Assembly (NCBI RefSeq): GCF_029909975.1
Contig: NZ_CP094516.1
Span: 4,278,001 to 4,342,000 of the forward strand
Source of the DNA: Bradyrhizobium sp. ISRA430
GTDB lineage: Bacteria > Pseudomonadota > Alphaproteobacteria > Rhizobiales > Xanthobacteraceae
DNA length: 64,000 bases
Direction: 5' to 3'
How positions within the stretch are numbered: position 1 is the stretch's first letter; each line of letters starts with the position of its first letter. The notes below the pieces were generated by a model. That model worked only from the letters and a program-made list of their open reading frames with translations, had not been told where the DNA came from and made no database searches. Below are positions 38,770 to 48,480 of this stretch, piece by piece. The translations under genes were made by a program, and so were the position numbers.

Positions 38770-39210
38770 ATGAAAAAGATCAGCGATGTAATGACGCGCG
38801 ACGCGAAACTCGTAGATCCAAACGACACGGTCCAGGACGCGGCAAAGCTGATGAAGGAATGCGATTGTGGCGTGTTGGCCGTGGGCGAAGGTGATCGGCT
38901 CGTGGGCATGATCACCGACCGCGATATCGCGGTGCGCTGCATCGCGGATGGCAAAGGGCCGGACAGCAAGGTTCGTGACGCGATGACCCAAGAGGTGAAA
39001 TACTGCTTCGAAGACGAGGACATGTCTCACGTCTGCGCGAACATGAGTGAGATTCAGGTGCGGCGGTTGCCCGTCGTGAACAGGAACAAGCGCCTGGTCG
39101 GTATTGTATCGCTCAGCGACTTGGCGCGCCAATCGGCGGGAACTGCCAAAGCACTGCATGGAATCGCTCGGCCCAGTCAGCAGCACAACCAGAGCTCGCC
39201 TACCGCCTGA
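38770..39210 (+). CDS. Two-CBS-domain protein
   Basis: 146 residues made of a CBS pair (about 4-60 and 70-130): VMTRDAKLVDPNDTVQDAAKLM, GMITDRDIAVRC, RRLPVVNRNKRLVGIVSLSDL. CBS pairs bind adenosine nucleotides and tune partner proteins; stand-alone versions of this length are common in rhizobia, often under stress control. AGGAGG ends six bases before ATG 38770. Confidence 0.92.
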   Translation: MKKISDVMTRDAKLVDPNDTVQDAAKLMKECDCGVLAVGEGDRLVGMITDRDIAVRCIADGKGPDSKVRDAMTQEVKYCFEDEDMSHVCANMSEIQVRRLPVVNRNKRLVGIVSLSDLARQSAGTAKALHGIARPSQQHNQSSPTA

Positions 39211-39439
39211 GCCTTTTCATCGCCCGTTGATATCGTGGGTCCCCGAGCGATGTTGCATGGTATGGCGGGAAAGTTGGAGTCCCCGCTCTGGTTGATGCCC
39301 TGCTCTCGCTGTGTGAAAGCATTGTGGGATCGCCTCAAGATCCCTCTCACCTCTCGCGGATGCAATGCGCTAGCTCTGCCGGGATGGTCATGCGCGGTGT
39401 CGGCCTGCGAAAAGACTTCGCCATTAGTGTGCATCGCTC

Positions 39440-42400
39440 TCACGGGCGTGGAGTGCCCTTGACGTCCAGCTCATCCAAGAGCGTCTTGGCGTCCCTGAGG
39501 TCAGGAGTATCGAATCCTTCCGTGAATTGACCGTAGATCTCGCGCAGCAGGTCGCGCGCTTCGCCGCGGCGGTCCTGGTCCTGCCACAAACGGGCAAGGT
39601 TTATGGCGGCGCGGAGCTTGAACGCAAGCGCCCCTTGCCGGTCGGCAGTGTCGATCGCCTGCAACAGTCGCTGCGCGGCCTCCACGGTCGCTTCGCCGCC
39701 GCGAGCCGCGAGGCATGTACCCGCCAGACGATGCGCTTCCGCCTCGAACAGGCGGTTGCGGCTGGTCGTGATGACCTCGAGCGCCTCGTGGACGACTTGC
39801 TGCGCGCGGTCGACTTCACCGGAGTTCAGAAGGGCTTCCGCGAACACCAGAAGCTCATACTCGTAATAGAAACGTCGCACCGACTGCCGCGTGGCCTGGA
39901 CGGCATCCTCCATGCGCTCCAGGCCCTCCGACACCTGCCCGGATTGAAACACGATCCAGCCTAGAAGGAGCGGGCACACGACGAACATGTTGCTCCCTTG
40001 GTCGCGCCCGATCCGTATCGTCAGCTCGGCATATTCGCGGCACGGCTCCGGGGCGCGAAGCATTTGGCGAAGCGCTGCCGACCACCATGCCGCATGGGCC
40101 AGGCTCGGAGGATGGCCGAGCCGGTTCCCAAGTTCGAGCGCGCAAACCGACATTTGCATCGCCTTGTCCGCAAAGCCGATGACCCAGAGCGTGATAGCGC
40201 TGTGCGCGTAGGCGCACACGCCGGTATCGTGACCGCCATAGTCGTAGGCGTGCGCGTGATGACGCTCGGGATCGTACAGCGCGATGCCGCGCTCTGTGTC
40301 GGCCAACGTAATCGAATTGAGGCCCAGCACGTGGGAGTTCGCCCAGCGCGAGTGATAGGCCTCGAGCATCAGATCGGGATCGGCGAGCCGTTCGGCCACC
40401 TCGACGAGCTCGTTGGCCATTCCAAGCGCCTGCTCGGTCCGCCCGGTAATCAGATTCGTGTACCAGTTGCCCCACATCGCCCGGAAGAGCTTCTTGTCGT
40501 CGCCCAGTCCCCGACCGAGCGTAACGGCCCGAGCATAATGATCGACGATTTCGTGCCCAGCCGAACGAAAGCCGCGTGCGATGATCAGGGCGGTGCCCAA
40601 CCCAAGCCGGATGTCGAGCTCCTGCTGCCAGCGCTCCGCTGAATCAGGCATCTCTTCCAGAAGCCGCAACGCGTTGGAAAAGTGCTTCAGCGCCTCGCTC
40701 CCTGCCGAACGGCGCAACGCCAGCTCACCAGCGCGCTGCCAATAGACCGCGGCCTGCTTCCTCAGACCCGCTTCGGTCCGGTGGCGCGCCACCACTTCCG
40801 GTTGGCTCTCGACGATTTCGGGAAAAATCTCCTCGATCGCCTGCGCAATGCGCGCGTGCAGGCTTCGTCGCCGGTCCCGCAGCAGGGTGCTGTAAGCGGC
40901 ATCCTGCAACAGGCCATGCTTGAACAGGAAGCTCGATCGCGGCGGCTCGCCGCGCTGGAAGATCAGGCCGGCCTCGACCAGCCGACCAAGCGTCTCCTTG
41001 ATCTCCCCCTCAGGCCGCTCGGCGACCCTGGCCGCGAGCTCGTAGGAAAACTCCCGGCCAATTGTCGCGCCGATCTGCGCAATCTCCTTGGCCGCGGGGC
41101 CGATGCGGTCAAGCCTCGCCATCAAGGAAGCATGCAGAGTCGGTGGGACCGAGAGCGACGGGCGCGACGTCGAGGCTTCCGCCCGACGAGCCGGGCTGGC
41201 ATCCACGACTGTCTTGGTTACCTCTTCCAGGAACAGCGGAACGCCATCGCCGCGCTCGACGATTTCTCCGATCAGTTCACTCGGCAATGATTTCGCTTTC
41301 GCCGCGAGCTGCCGGACGAGGGCCTCGCTATCAAACCGGTTCAGACGGTTCAGCGTCAGCATGGTAACGTGCGCCTGGTCTGCCCATGGCGCGATGAAGT
41401 CCGGACGAAACGTTCCGATCAGCATGACGGGCATGCGCTCGATCCGACGGATGAAGAGGTCCAGCAGCTCCCTCGTGGTCGGATCAATCCAGTGCAGGTC
41501 TTCAAAGATCATCAACACCGGCTTCTTCCGCGCCAGCGCGGTGAGCTGCTCCTGCAATGCTTCAAAAGTCTCCTCTCTCCTGCGTCGCGGGTTTTGCTCA
41601 ACGCTGCGGTAGCGTCCGGTGGGCAGCAGCAAGAGGTCAGCCAACAGCGCCACGTCCCGTTCGGCTGCCGAGGTTTCAGCCATCAGCGCTTCCAGCTTGT
41701 CCAGCTTTGCGGCCGGCGTGTCCTCTCGCCCGAAGCCGGCGGCACGCTCGAGCAGATTGATGACCGGGAAGAGCGCGCTGTCCTGGTGGTGCGGCGAGCA
41801 AAAGTAATGCAATTCGATGTACTGCTCCGCATCAAGTAGGTCCCGGAGCGCCACCGTCAGGCGCGATTTGCCAATGCCGGGCTCGCCGGAGAACAGGATG
41901 ACACGCCCTTCGCCGGCTCTTGCCTGCGCCCAGCGTCGAAGCAAGAGCTCGGTTTCCTCCTGGCGATCGACGAGCGGTGTCTCAGCGGAGCGCAGCGCCT
42001 CGAAACGGCTCTTGAACCGGTCCTCGCCCAGCACGCGCCAAGCGCGTTGAGGCTCGGTGAAGCCTTTGAGGTCCTTGAACCCGAGGTCCTCCAGCGCAAA
42101 AACCGATCCGATCTGCCGCCGCGTGCTGTCGGCGATCACAATCGTGTTCGGCTCGGCCAGAGCCAGCAGCCGGGCGGCGAGATTGGGCACCTCACCCAGA
42201 ACCTCCGCGTCGTTTCCCGATCCGATCAGGTCACCCACGACCACGAGGCCGGTAGCGATGCCAACTCTGATCTGCAGCGGCTCCGGGCTCCCCAGGCGCC
42301 CGATGCCCTCGATCAAGGCCAGGCCCGCCCGCACGGCCTGCTCGGGATCATCCTCATGAGCGTCCGGATAACCGAAATAGACCAAGACACCGTCACCAAC

Positions 42401-42507
42401 GCGGCGGGACACAAAGCCGCCGAACCGGGGCAAGATCTGTGCAACGCGCTTGTGGTAGGCGCCGATGAGTTCGTGAAAGTCTTCGACGTCGAGATGGATG
42501 GAAAAAC
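39440..42507 (-). pseudogene. Class III adenylate cyclase / AAA ATPase / TPR protein, 5' end replaced
   Basis: Would be a large one-protein sensor: cyclase domain, STAND-type ATPase (GEPGIGKSRL; MIFEDLHWIDP), and a long TPR-like C-terminus. The cyclase starts abruptly at LDVEDFHELIGAYHKRVA. The zinc-ribbon leader and the FCDLVGST-type strand with the first metal-binding Asp are missing, though the second site (RRVGDGVLVYFGYPDAHEDD) remains. Upstream the frame stays open to ATG 42568 but runs antisense through an IS91 fragment. If made, the protein cannot use the normal two-metal mechanism; ATPase and TPR parts are intact over 1020 codons. Confidence 0.8.
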
Positions 42508-42690
42508 ACCTCACCCGCATGTCCACATGATCGTGCCGGGCGGCGGCATCTTGCCCGATGGCGCGCACTGGTGTCCTGCCGACCCGGATTCTTCCCCCGA
42601 TGCGTGCTCTCCCGCCTGTTCCGGCGGCTGTTCCTGGAGAAGCTCATCGAGTGCGGCACGGTCAGCCGGCGGCGAGAGTGTGGGCCATAC
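42505..42690 (+). mobile_element. IS91-family transposase remnant
   Basis: A plus-strand fragment reads HPHVHMIVPGGGILPDGAHW, then in the next frame SCRPGFF and VLSRLFRRLFLEKLI. These are the HUH-type IS91/IS801 transposase active-region motifs (HxH) with one frameshift. Only about 55 codons remain. It abuts the truncated cyclase gene, so this element probably caused the deletion. Confidence 0.75.
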
Positions 42691-42812
42691 TCGATCTATT
42701 TTGCACCTGGCAGGCAGGAAGCTGCGACCCCGTGCCCGTTCGTTGAGCGGAACAGTTCGGTATCAGAGGCGTTTTTTTCGCACTGAGAAGAAAGCCATTG
42801 GCGCATGTGCTG

Positions 42813-43700
42813 ATGCGAAACGACCGAACTGCGCTTACGCTTAAGTGTCCCGCTTGCGGTCGGGCGACGCCGCATCGGTTTCTTTACATCAAGAACGGTT
42901 GTGACATTTTTCAATCTCGTGACTGCGGATTGGGACGCATCGAAGCATCGAGCTTCGATCCCCTCGCCTATTATGACGACGGCTACTTTTCCGGCCGTCA
43001 GTCCGACGGCTATGCCGACTACCGCGGCGCCGAACCCGTGCTACGGCGCGAGTTCGCCCGTACGGTCGAGTTCATCCGGCACCGCAAGCCACAGGGCTGC
43101 CTGCTCGAGATCGGTTGCGCCTACGGCTTTTTTCTCGATGAGGCCCGCCGCGCCGGATTTGAGGTGAGCGGCATCGAGCCGGCGGAAGCGGCTGCTGCCC
43201 ATGCTGGCGATCTCGGCTTGAACGTCGTCTGCGGCCTGCTGAGCGAAGCGACTCTCAAGTCGCTTGGCACCTTGGATGTTATCGTCCTCCTCGATGTCAT
43301 CGAGCATCTGCCCGACCCACAGGAAGCCCTCGCACTGTTCGCGGACCATCTCCGGCCGGGCGGAATCATCGTGCTGACGACCGGAGACTTCGGTTCCTTG
43401 GCGGCGCGGTCGATCGGCGCGCACTGGCGCCTGATGACGCCTCCGCAGCACCTGTGGTTCTTCAACCGCGACAACATCGGGTCTCTCGCCCATTCGGTCG
43501 GCTCGCGCGTCGACAGTTCCGATCACCCCTGGAAATTCGTGCCGTTCTCGCTGATCGCCTTCCAGGTCGGTCGCATGCTCGGCCGCAAGATCGCGGCCAG
43601 CCCGACCGGCAACCGGTTCGCTATTCCGGTGAACCTGTTCGACGCGATGCGCGTGGTCTTGAGCAAGGCGCCCCCACGTTCGGATCAGAGCCTCCCATGA
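42813..43700 (+). CDS. Class I SAM methyltransferase with N-terminal zinc ribbon
   Basis: 295 residues. N-terminal CPACG with a second half CDIFQSRDCGLGR gives a possible Zn site. Then comes a class I methyltransferase domain with LLEIGCAYGFFLDEARRAGF (SAM loop), DVIVLLDVIEHLPDPQEAL, and RPGGIIVLTTGD. The layout is that of small-molecule or sugar methyltransferases from polysaccharide clusters. Codons from ATG 42813 are used; TTG 42798 also opens the frame. The 3' end overlaps the converging gene by 16 bp. Confidence 0.85.
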   Translation: MRNDRTALTLKCPACGRATPHRFLYIKNGCDIFQSRDCGLGRIEASSFDPLAYYDDGYFSGRQSDGYADYRGAEPVLRREFARTVEFIRHRKPQGCLLEIGCAYGFFLDEARRAGFEVSGIEPAEAAAAHAGDLGLNVVCGLLSEATLKSLGTLDVIVLLDVIEHLPDPQEALALFADHLRPGGIIVLTTGDFGSLAARSIGAHWRLMTPPQHLWFFNRDNIGSLAHSVGSRVDSSDHPWKFVPFSLIAFQVGRMLGRKIAASPTGNRFAIPVNLFDAMRVVLSKAPPRSDQSLP

Positions 43701-44089
43701 CAGAGCGCCTCAACCTCGGCCAGATCGCTTTGCTCATCACCTACGCGGCCGGCATGGCGACGGGCTTGCTTGCGGCCCATGGTCCCGTTTTCCTTGGGAG
43801 CGGCGACCTGTTTCGCGGCGCGGTGACGAACCGACTTCTTTGCCATCGGGGTCCTCTCGGCGGCCAGGAACCAGCATTTGCGGTTGCTATCGAAACGATA
43901 GACCCAGCGCTGGCTCTCGGCCGTCCCGGGCTGCGGCAAGCATTCCTTTTCGGCGGGCGCCGGCGCGGTGGCTTCTGCAGGAGCGGCTTGGCCAAAGAAG
44001 GCGGCGAAAGGATTCGAAGATGCCGCCGACGTCGAGAGACCTGCGAGAAGGAGAAAAGCGGCGAAGCAAAATCGCAAATGACCGGACAT
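43685..44089 (-). CDS. Small exported protein of unknown function
   Basis: 134 residues: signal peptide (LRFCFAAFLLLAGLSTSAASS), an Ala/Pro/Glu-rich stretch (PAEATAPAPAEKECLPQPG), a short Trp/Cys motif region (QRWVYRFDSNRKCWFLAAE), then a basic tail. The two Cys around Trp could form one disulfide. Start ATG 44087-44089. No family recognised. Confidence 0.68.
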   Translation of the reverse strand: MSGHLRFCFAAFLLLAGLSTSAASSNPFAAFFGQAAPAEATAPAPAEKECLPQPGTAESQRWVYRFDSNRKCWFLAAERTPMAKKSVRHRAAKQVAAPKENGTMGRKQARRHAGRVGDEQSDLAEVEALCHGRL

Positions 44090-44518
44090 GAAAACCCCAG
44101 TGTTGCGCCCCCTCGCCTACGACCATTGGCCGCGTTCTAGGTCGCGATGCGACTGAACCGTACGGCCTGGGTGAAGTTCAATTACTTCCGCAACGACCGC
44201 CTCACATGCGCAGGCAAGTACGCGCACAGGAGCGCAAGATCGGTCACGTCGTCGCGAAGAAGACGATCCGATTGTTCGGGATCTTCTTGCTTCACCCAAT
44301 CCGAAGCAGAAAACGACGATCGATTTGTTGCTTACGCTGGACGGCGCGGTCAACAACCGCGCCATCCTCTCGAGCGAAAGCGCTTGCGCCGCGTGGGGCG
44401 CGGAGGTTGATGCTCGCTTTCTCTGGCCGCTAGGACCCCGCGCAGGCAGCGGGCCCAATTCACGACTAAGTGAATCGGGCCTGACCGCCAACAGGGACCT
44501 CCGGGCAGCCGTTCGCCG

Positions 44519-44828
44519 TCAGGGTATTGTTCGGCTGTTCTCCAAATCTTGTTTGAGCTCGGCGATGGCTGCCTTTGCATCGGCTCGCCGTTCCTGCAGC
44601 AACAGACGAAAGCTATTCGCGCCGCGCATCAGCCTGACGCCGTCGGGCGTAACCTCGTACACCGCGATGCCTAAGCCATCCTGCCTTGACCATCGCGATG
44701 GCGGTCTCCTCGCTGCATTTACGGCGGGTGCCGCCGGGGAAATACAGATTGCCATCGTGCGCAATCAGGCGGCCGTACAGGTGCGCCTGCCTCAACACTT
44801 TGCGCATTCCGGGCGACGGCTTGACCAT
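44519..44828 (-). pseudogene. Small hypothetical gene, frameshifted
   Basis: Two overlapping minus-strand frames join at about 44680: the first (MVKPSPGMRKVLRQAHLYGR, then ETAIAMVKAGWL) and the second (GIAVYEVTPDGVRLMRGANS, then LKQDLENSRTIP). Together they make a 100-residue protein with a winged-helix-like first half. One base separates them. No family name. Confidence 0.5.
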
Positions 44829-44846
44829 ATCGGCTATCAAACTCAA

Positions 44847-45569
44847 GGGTTGCCCGTATTGGTCCCGGTGAGCTTATTGTAGCGCGTTGCCGGCGACGGG
44901 GAAATACCACTGGCTCCGGCGGACGGTGCGCCCCGGGGGACGCACCTAATCAACAGTTCTAAAGTGGAAGTTCTGCATGCCCTGAAGTGCATCACGGGCG
45001 ACTTTCTCCTCACGCTCGATAGCCGCGATAGCGAAATTCGCTAATCCCAACGGCCTTTGCTCACCCCGGCTATAAATTTCAGCGACATGCGCGATTGACA
45101 GTTGCATCGCCTGCGGTGGCGCTTTCTTTATCTCGTTTTGTGCAATGCAATCCGCCGCTATAAGCTTCGATGAGAGGAATTCCAGGATTTTTTGAGCTTG
45201 CCCCGTTTTTGACGCTTATGAATGATGCAGCCATAAACATTTTTGAATTTGCGAAACACCATGCTTCCCAACGACCTGAGCCCTTCCCTATTTTCGAGAA
45301 ATCAGGCGTAGCGCGCGCAAATCTTTGGACGATGCCGAGCATGACGTTGCCCCGGCGGTCTGCCTTGCGCGCCATTCTCCGCCAAAAAATCCGACCATTC
45401 CGATGAGGTCCAACGATGGCCGGCACGCTCAAATCTGGAGACGTGCGAGCGGCAAATGACGCCGTTGGCTTTGCGGCCCAGGATGAGCAACATCTTGGCG
45501 GACTGCGCGCAGATGTACTCCGTAGTTAAGCATCCAAACGACGCGAACAATCGTCGCCGCGCGCGGTAA
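44847..45569. other. Intergenic stretch without a gene
   Basis: About 720 bp with no frame showing coding character on either strand and no repeat longer than a few bases. Confidence 0.45.
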
Positions 45570-45594
45570 GGAACGGCCGTCCCTTGCGATCGTT
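45570..45594 (+). promoter_or_regulatory. EcfG-type stress promoter of the CsbD gene
   Basis: GGAAC (45570-45574), 16 bp, CGTT (45591-45594): full consensus, 30 bp before the start codon. Confidence 0.75.
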
Positions 45595-45624
45595 GAAGGG
45601 CCATTAGAACTCCAGGAGATAGTC

Positions 45625-45825
45625 ATGGACTGGAACCGAATCGAGGGCAATTGGAAGCAGTTCAGGGGTGCTGCTAAGGAGAAATGGGGCAAGCTTACTG
45701 ACAACGACCTCAACACGATCGAGGGTCACCGCGAACAGCTGGAGGGCAAGCTGCAACACCGCTACGGCATGGCCAAGGACCAGATCCGTAAGGACATCGA
45801 TGATTGGCTCAAGTCGCTACACTAG
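45625..45825 (+). CDS. CsbD family stress protein
   Basis: 66 residues: MDWNRIEGNWKQFRGAAKEK and the second repeat half EGHREQLEGKLQHRYGMAKD match the CsbD helix pattern. CsbD-like proteins are general-stress products in many bacteria with unknown mechanism. Ribosome site AGGAGA upstream of ATG 45625. Confidence 0.93.
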   Translation: MDWNRIEGNWKQFRGAAKEKWGKLTDNDLNTIEGHREQLEGKLQHRYGMAKDQIRKDIDDWLKSLH

Positions 45826-46067
45826 CGGCTACCTCCGCAAAGGCCGCGGCTCAACGCCGCGGCTTCCACTGCAATTGAGCTCCAGAATAAAAGTGGAGCC
45901 ATAACGTTAGCGTCGTCTGTCGAACTAAGTGACCGGACGAGACCGGTTATCTCTAGCTGAATCCGGAGCCGCTCGTCGTTGTTCATCTTGTTCGAACTCA
46001 CCATCCATTCTAGTAGCGGCGCCCCCCATCGCGACGTGTGCCGCCTACGTCATGCGGCGGCCGCTCA
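45826..46067. other. Spacer after csbD
   Basis: Contains GCGGCTACC and a GCCGCGG...CCGCGGC hairpin just after the csbD stop (45838-45862), a likely terminator without a T-run; nothing else identified. Confidence 0.4.
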
Positions 46068-46200
46068 AAGCAGGGTAGCAGCTGCAATTGAAAAGGCCAC
46101 GATGATCGAGCTGCGGCGCGTACGGAGCAATAGCCGTTTTGGAATCCGCAATGATGCCATCGACCCGCCGCTCAGACTCTTGCTGCGATAGCCCGGTTCT
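46068..46200 (-). pseudogene. Broken paralogue fragment of the four-span membrane protein
   Basis: The minus strand reads TGLSQQESERRVDGIIADSKTAI, closely matching TGLSAGDSERRVDQAIASSKTAI of the protein at 18.4-19.2 kb, then shifts frame into RRSSIIVAFSIAAATLL, again matching that protein's last span. Only about 45 codons remain. Confidence 0.65.
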
Positions 46201-46558
46201 TCCTAAGACACCACTATGACTTGAGGCTCGGATGTCCATTGAAAGACTTTTTCTATATCCGGCGGTCTCAATGGCCGCCGGATTCGTTTCGCAAGAAGGA
46301 CCCTGCTCGGCTGGCGTAGAGGGGGATGGATTGGGAGGTCACAGGGCGGAGTTTCGCGTCATGAACCTCATGCGAAACAAGCCGCCGACTATGAGTTTCA
46401 CCTTGGTGTACTCACCGGTCCAAATTGAGTCCGGTCAACGGGCCTGTTAGGACTCTTGTTGTGCCAGCAAACTAGAAGGGGCATTCCATCGTGGAGGATG
46501 GCCAAACAGCGGTTGTCGCAATCTAACGGACCACACGCGCCGCCGGCGGCGAAGCAGC

Positions 46559-47377
46559 TCAGTGAGGCTTGCCAGTTGGTGGCATCGACCCTTCAATTTG
46601 TCCGACTCCAGAGCGCAGTCCACTCGCGTTGGCAAAGTGGATATCCGCGCCGGATGCCGGTGGCGGCGAACTATCGCTGATTGTTCGAGCCAGCCACCGG
46701 TTGTGCATCGCCCAAATCGCTGCCTGTGTGCGATTACTGACTCGGATCTTGCAAAGTGTGGTTCTGACGTAGGTCTTCACGGTGCCCTCGGTGACCTGAA
46801 ACTTTCGTGCTATGGATTTGTTGGACTCGCCTTCGACCAGACAGCGCAGAATCGCTTTCTCCCGTGGTGAAAGCTGCGGTATGATATCGTTCTGTGGCGT
46901 GGCGAGCGCCTCGTTGTTGGCGTCGCTTGGGCCAACATTGTCCCTGAGCGCGCCTTTTGGAGCGAAAACAGATCGCAGAAATGCCGTCGGGAGGACTACT
47001 TCCCCCATCATCACCAGTTCTATTGACTTGATGAACAGGTCAGATGGCATGGCGCCGACGAAATAGCTGGAGGCTGTCCGAAATGCTGCAGCCATTTCTT
47101 CTTGCCGATAACGATCGGCAACAACCGCAATTTGCCTACCCGGGCTGCCGTGCCTTAGAAGGTCGATTTGCTCCGCCACCACGGCGAAATCGTCGCAAGT
47201 ATGGACAATGAGAAACAGCAGCTGGCGTGATTGCAGTTTGCTACTGAGAAAGTCTTCGGCCCGAGATACAGAGGCTGCAATGCGAAAATTCGCCGAACGT
47301 AGAATTCTGGCAACTTCTTCTTTGAGTAAGCTTCCGTTTCCAACGAGCACGATTCTGAGCGAATTTCTCCGTCCCAT
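46559..47377 (-). CDS. LuxR/NarL-type regulator with degenerate receiver domain
   Basis: 272 residues. The N-terminal 125 form a receiver-like fold (LRIVLVGNGSLLKEEVARIL) but the phosphate-accepting Asp is replaced: the strand that normally ends in VLLLD reads LFLIVHT. The C-terminal HTH is standard (LSPREKAILRCLVEGESNKS, TEGTVKTYVRTTLCKI). It probably acts without phosphorylation. ATG 47377 has GGAGGG five bases upstream. Placed next to the polysaccharide/secretion block, which it may control; that is inference. Confidence 0.85.
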   Translation of the reverse strand: MGRRNSLRIVLVGNGSLLKEEVARILRSANFRIAASVSRAEDFLSSKLQSRQLLFLIVHTCDDFAVVAEQIDLLRHGSPGRQIAVVADRYRQEEMAAAFRTASSYFVGAMPSDLFIKSIELVMMGEVVLPTAFLRSVFAPKGALRDNVGPSDANNEALATPQNDIIPQLSPREKAILRCLVEGESNKSIARKFQVTEGTVKTYVRTTLCKIRVSNRTQAAIWAMHNRWLARTISDSSPPPASGADIHFANASGLRSGVGQIEGSMPPTGKPH

Positions 47378-47640
47378 GTTGCCCTCCAATCTGGACACAA
47401 TTAGAAGGTCGATGAGGCGCGCTTAAGCTCGACTGTCCCGCCTGTGGATGGTTGATGATCCTCACCAAGGACGATTGGTGTTTTTGGACTTGGGCCAGTG
47501 GAGACGCCCCTCCCAAAAAAAAGCCTATGGTTGCAATAATGCCGTCATGAATTATCGGGAAAATTTAGCATAAATTAGAAGACTTCTCCATTCTCCTTTT
47601 AGCGTTATGCATTTTGGGTTAGCGGAGCCAAAACCCTGTA

Positions 47641-47700
47641 GGTTCCGTTCGGCTAAGTTCCAGCCAGGTTCCATTCGGCTAGGCTCCGTTCGGCCAGGAC
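47641..47700. repeat. Short tandem repeat around TTCCGTTCGGCTA
   Basis: Three and a half units of about 15 bp: GGTTCCGTTCGGCTA, a shorter AGTTCCAGCCA, GGTTCCATTCGGCTA and GGCTCCGTTCGGCCA. Lies in the non-coding gap upstream of the regulator. Confidence 0.7.
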
Positions 47701-47815
47701 CGCATCTCTCACTTGCGCCTCTGCCACTTAGAACGACAATCGCGGTCTGCAGTGTGAATATCGAGCCAAATGGACTAGTTTCGAAGATAGGTCCCCCACC
47801 TTCTGACCCTGCAAA

Positions 47816-48010
47816 TCACGGGTTGCTGCGCGATGAGATCTGCCACATGGCGGTAATGCCGGGCGAAACGCTGACACAACTGATGCGAAACTCGTGATCG
47901 AAGCTGTTCACGTGATAGGCGGGAAGCTGTAGAAGATCGTCGCCGCGACGCTGCAGGCTCGCGAGCGCACGATAAGGCACTGAAATGCCGGAGACGAAGA
48001 CTCGAAAAAG
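47816..48010 (-). pseudogene. Possible sugar-transferase C-terminal remnant
   Basis: Reads VSVSPGITAMWQISSRSN before a stop; this resembles the conserved PGITGLWQVSGRS of undecaprenyl-phosphate sugar transferases. The preceding 60 residues do not match that family convincingly. Low confidence; a worn copy of a polysaccharide initiation gene is possible in this setting. Confidence 0.35.
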
Positions 48011-48107
48011 ATGATGGCGGCGCTGCGCGTCGACCTCGAATTCTTTGCCGGCGGCGGCGTCTCCAAAGCTGGATGGCTGGCACGTCGTGATCAGAAGGAA
48101 CCGTGGA

Positions 48108-48173
<66 letters not shown>

Positions 48174-48480
48174 CCACCACCACGTGGAGGACGGCAACCA
48201 GTTCACGACGCACCCTGTGCTCTGATTCGGCAGCCGTCACCGGTTCGTTCGGAAGGCGAGCGCGCCCTATGCGCTCGGCAAGAAGGCCGGCCAGGAGATC
48301 CCCGCCGATGGAGTCGATCTATGACGCTGCGATCTTCTGCTTGATTACTCCGTCGCCGTAGCAATCTCTGCGGTCTCGTCGCGGCGGCGCGGCACAAGGC
48401 CGAATAAGCTCGCACGGCCGATCCGAGCGATCGAACGCTCAGCTGTGGAGGATAGAAGCACCTGGACCTTTCCCGGTCCT

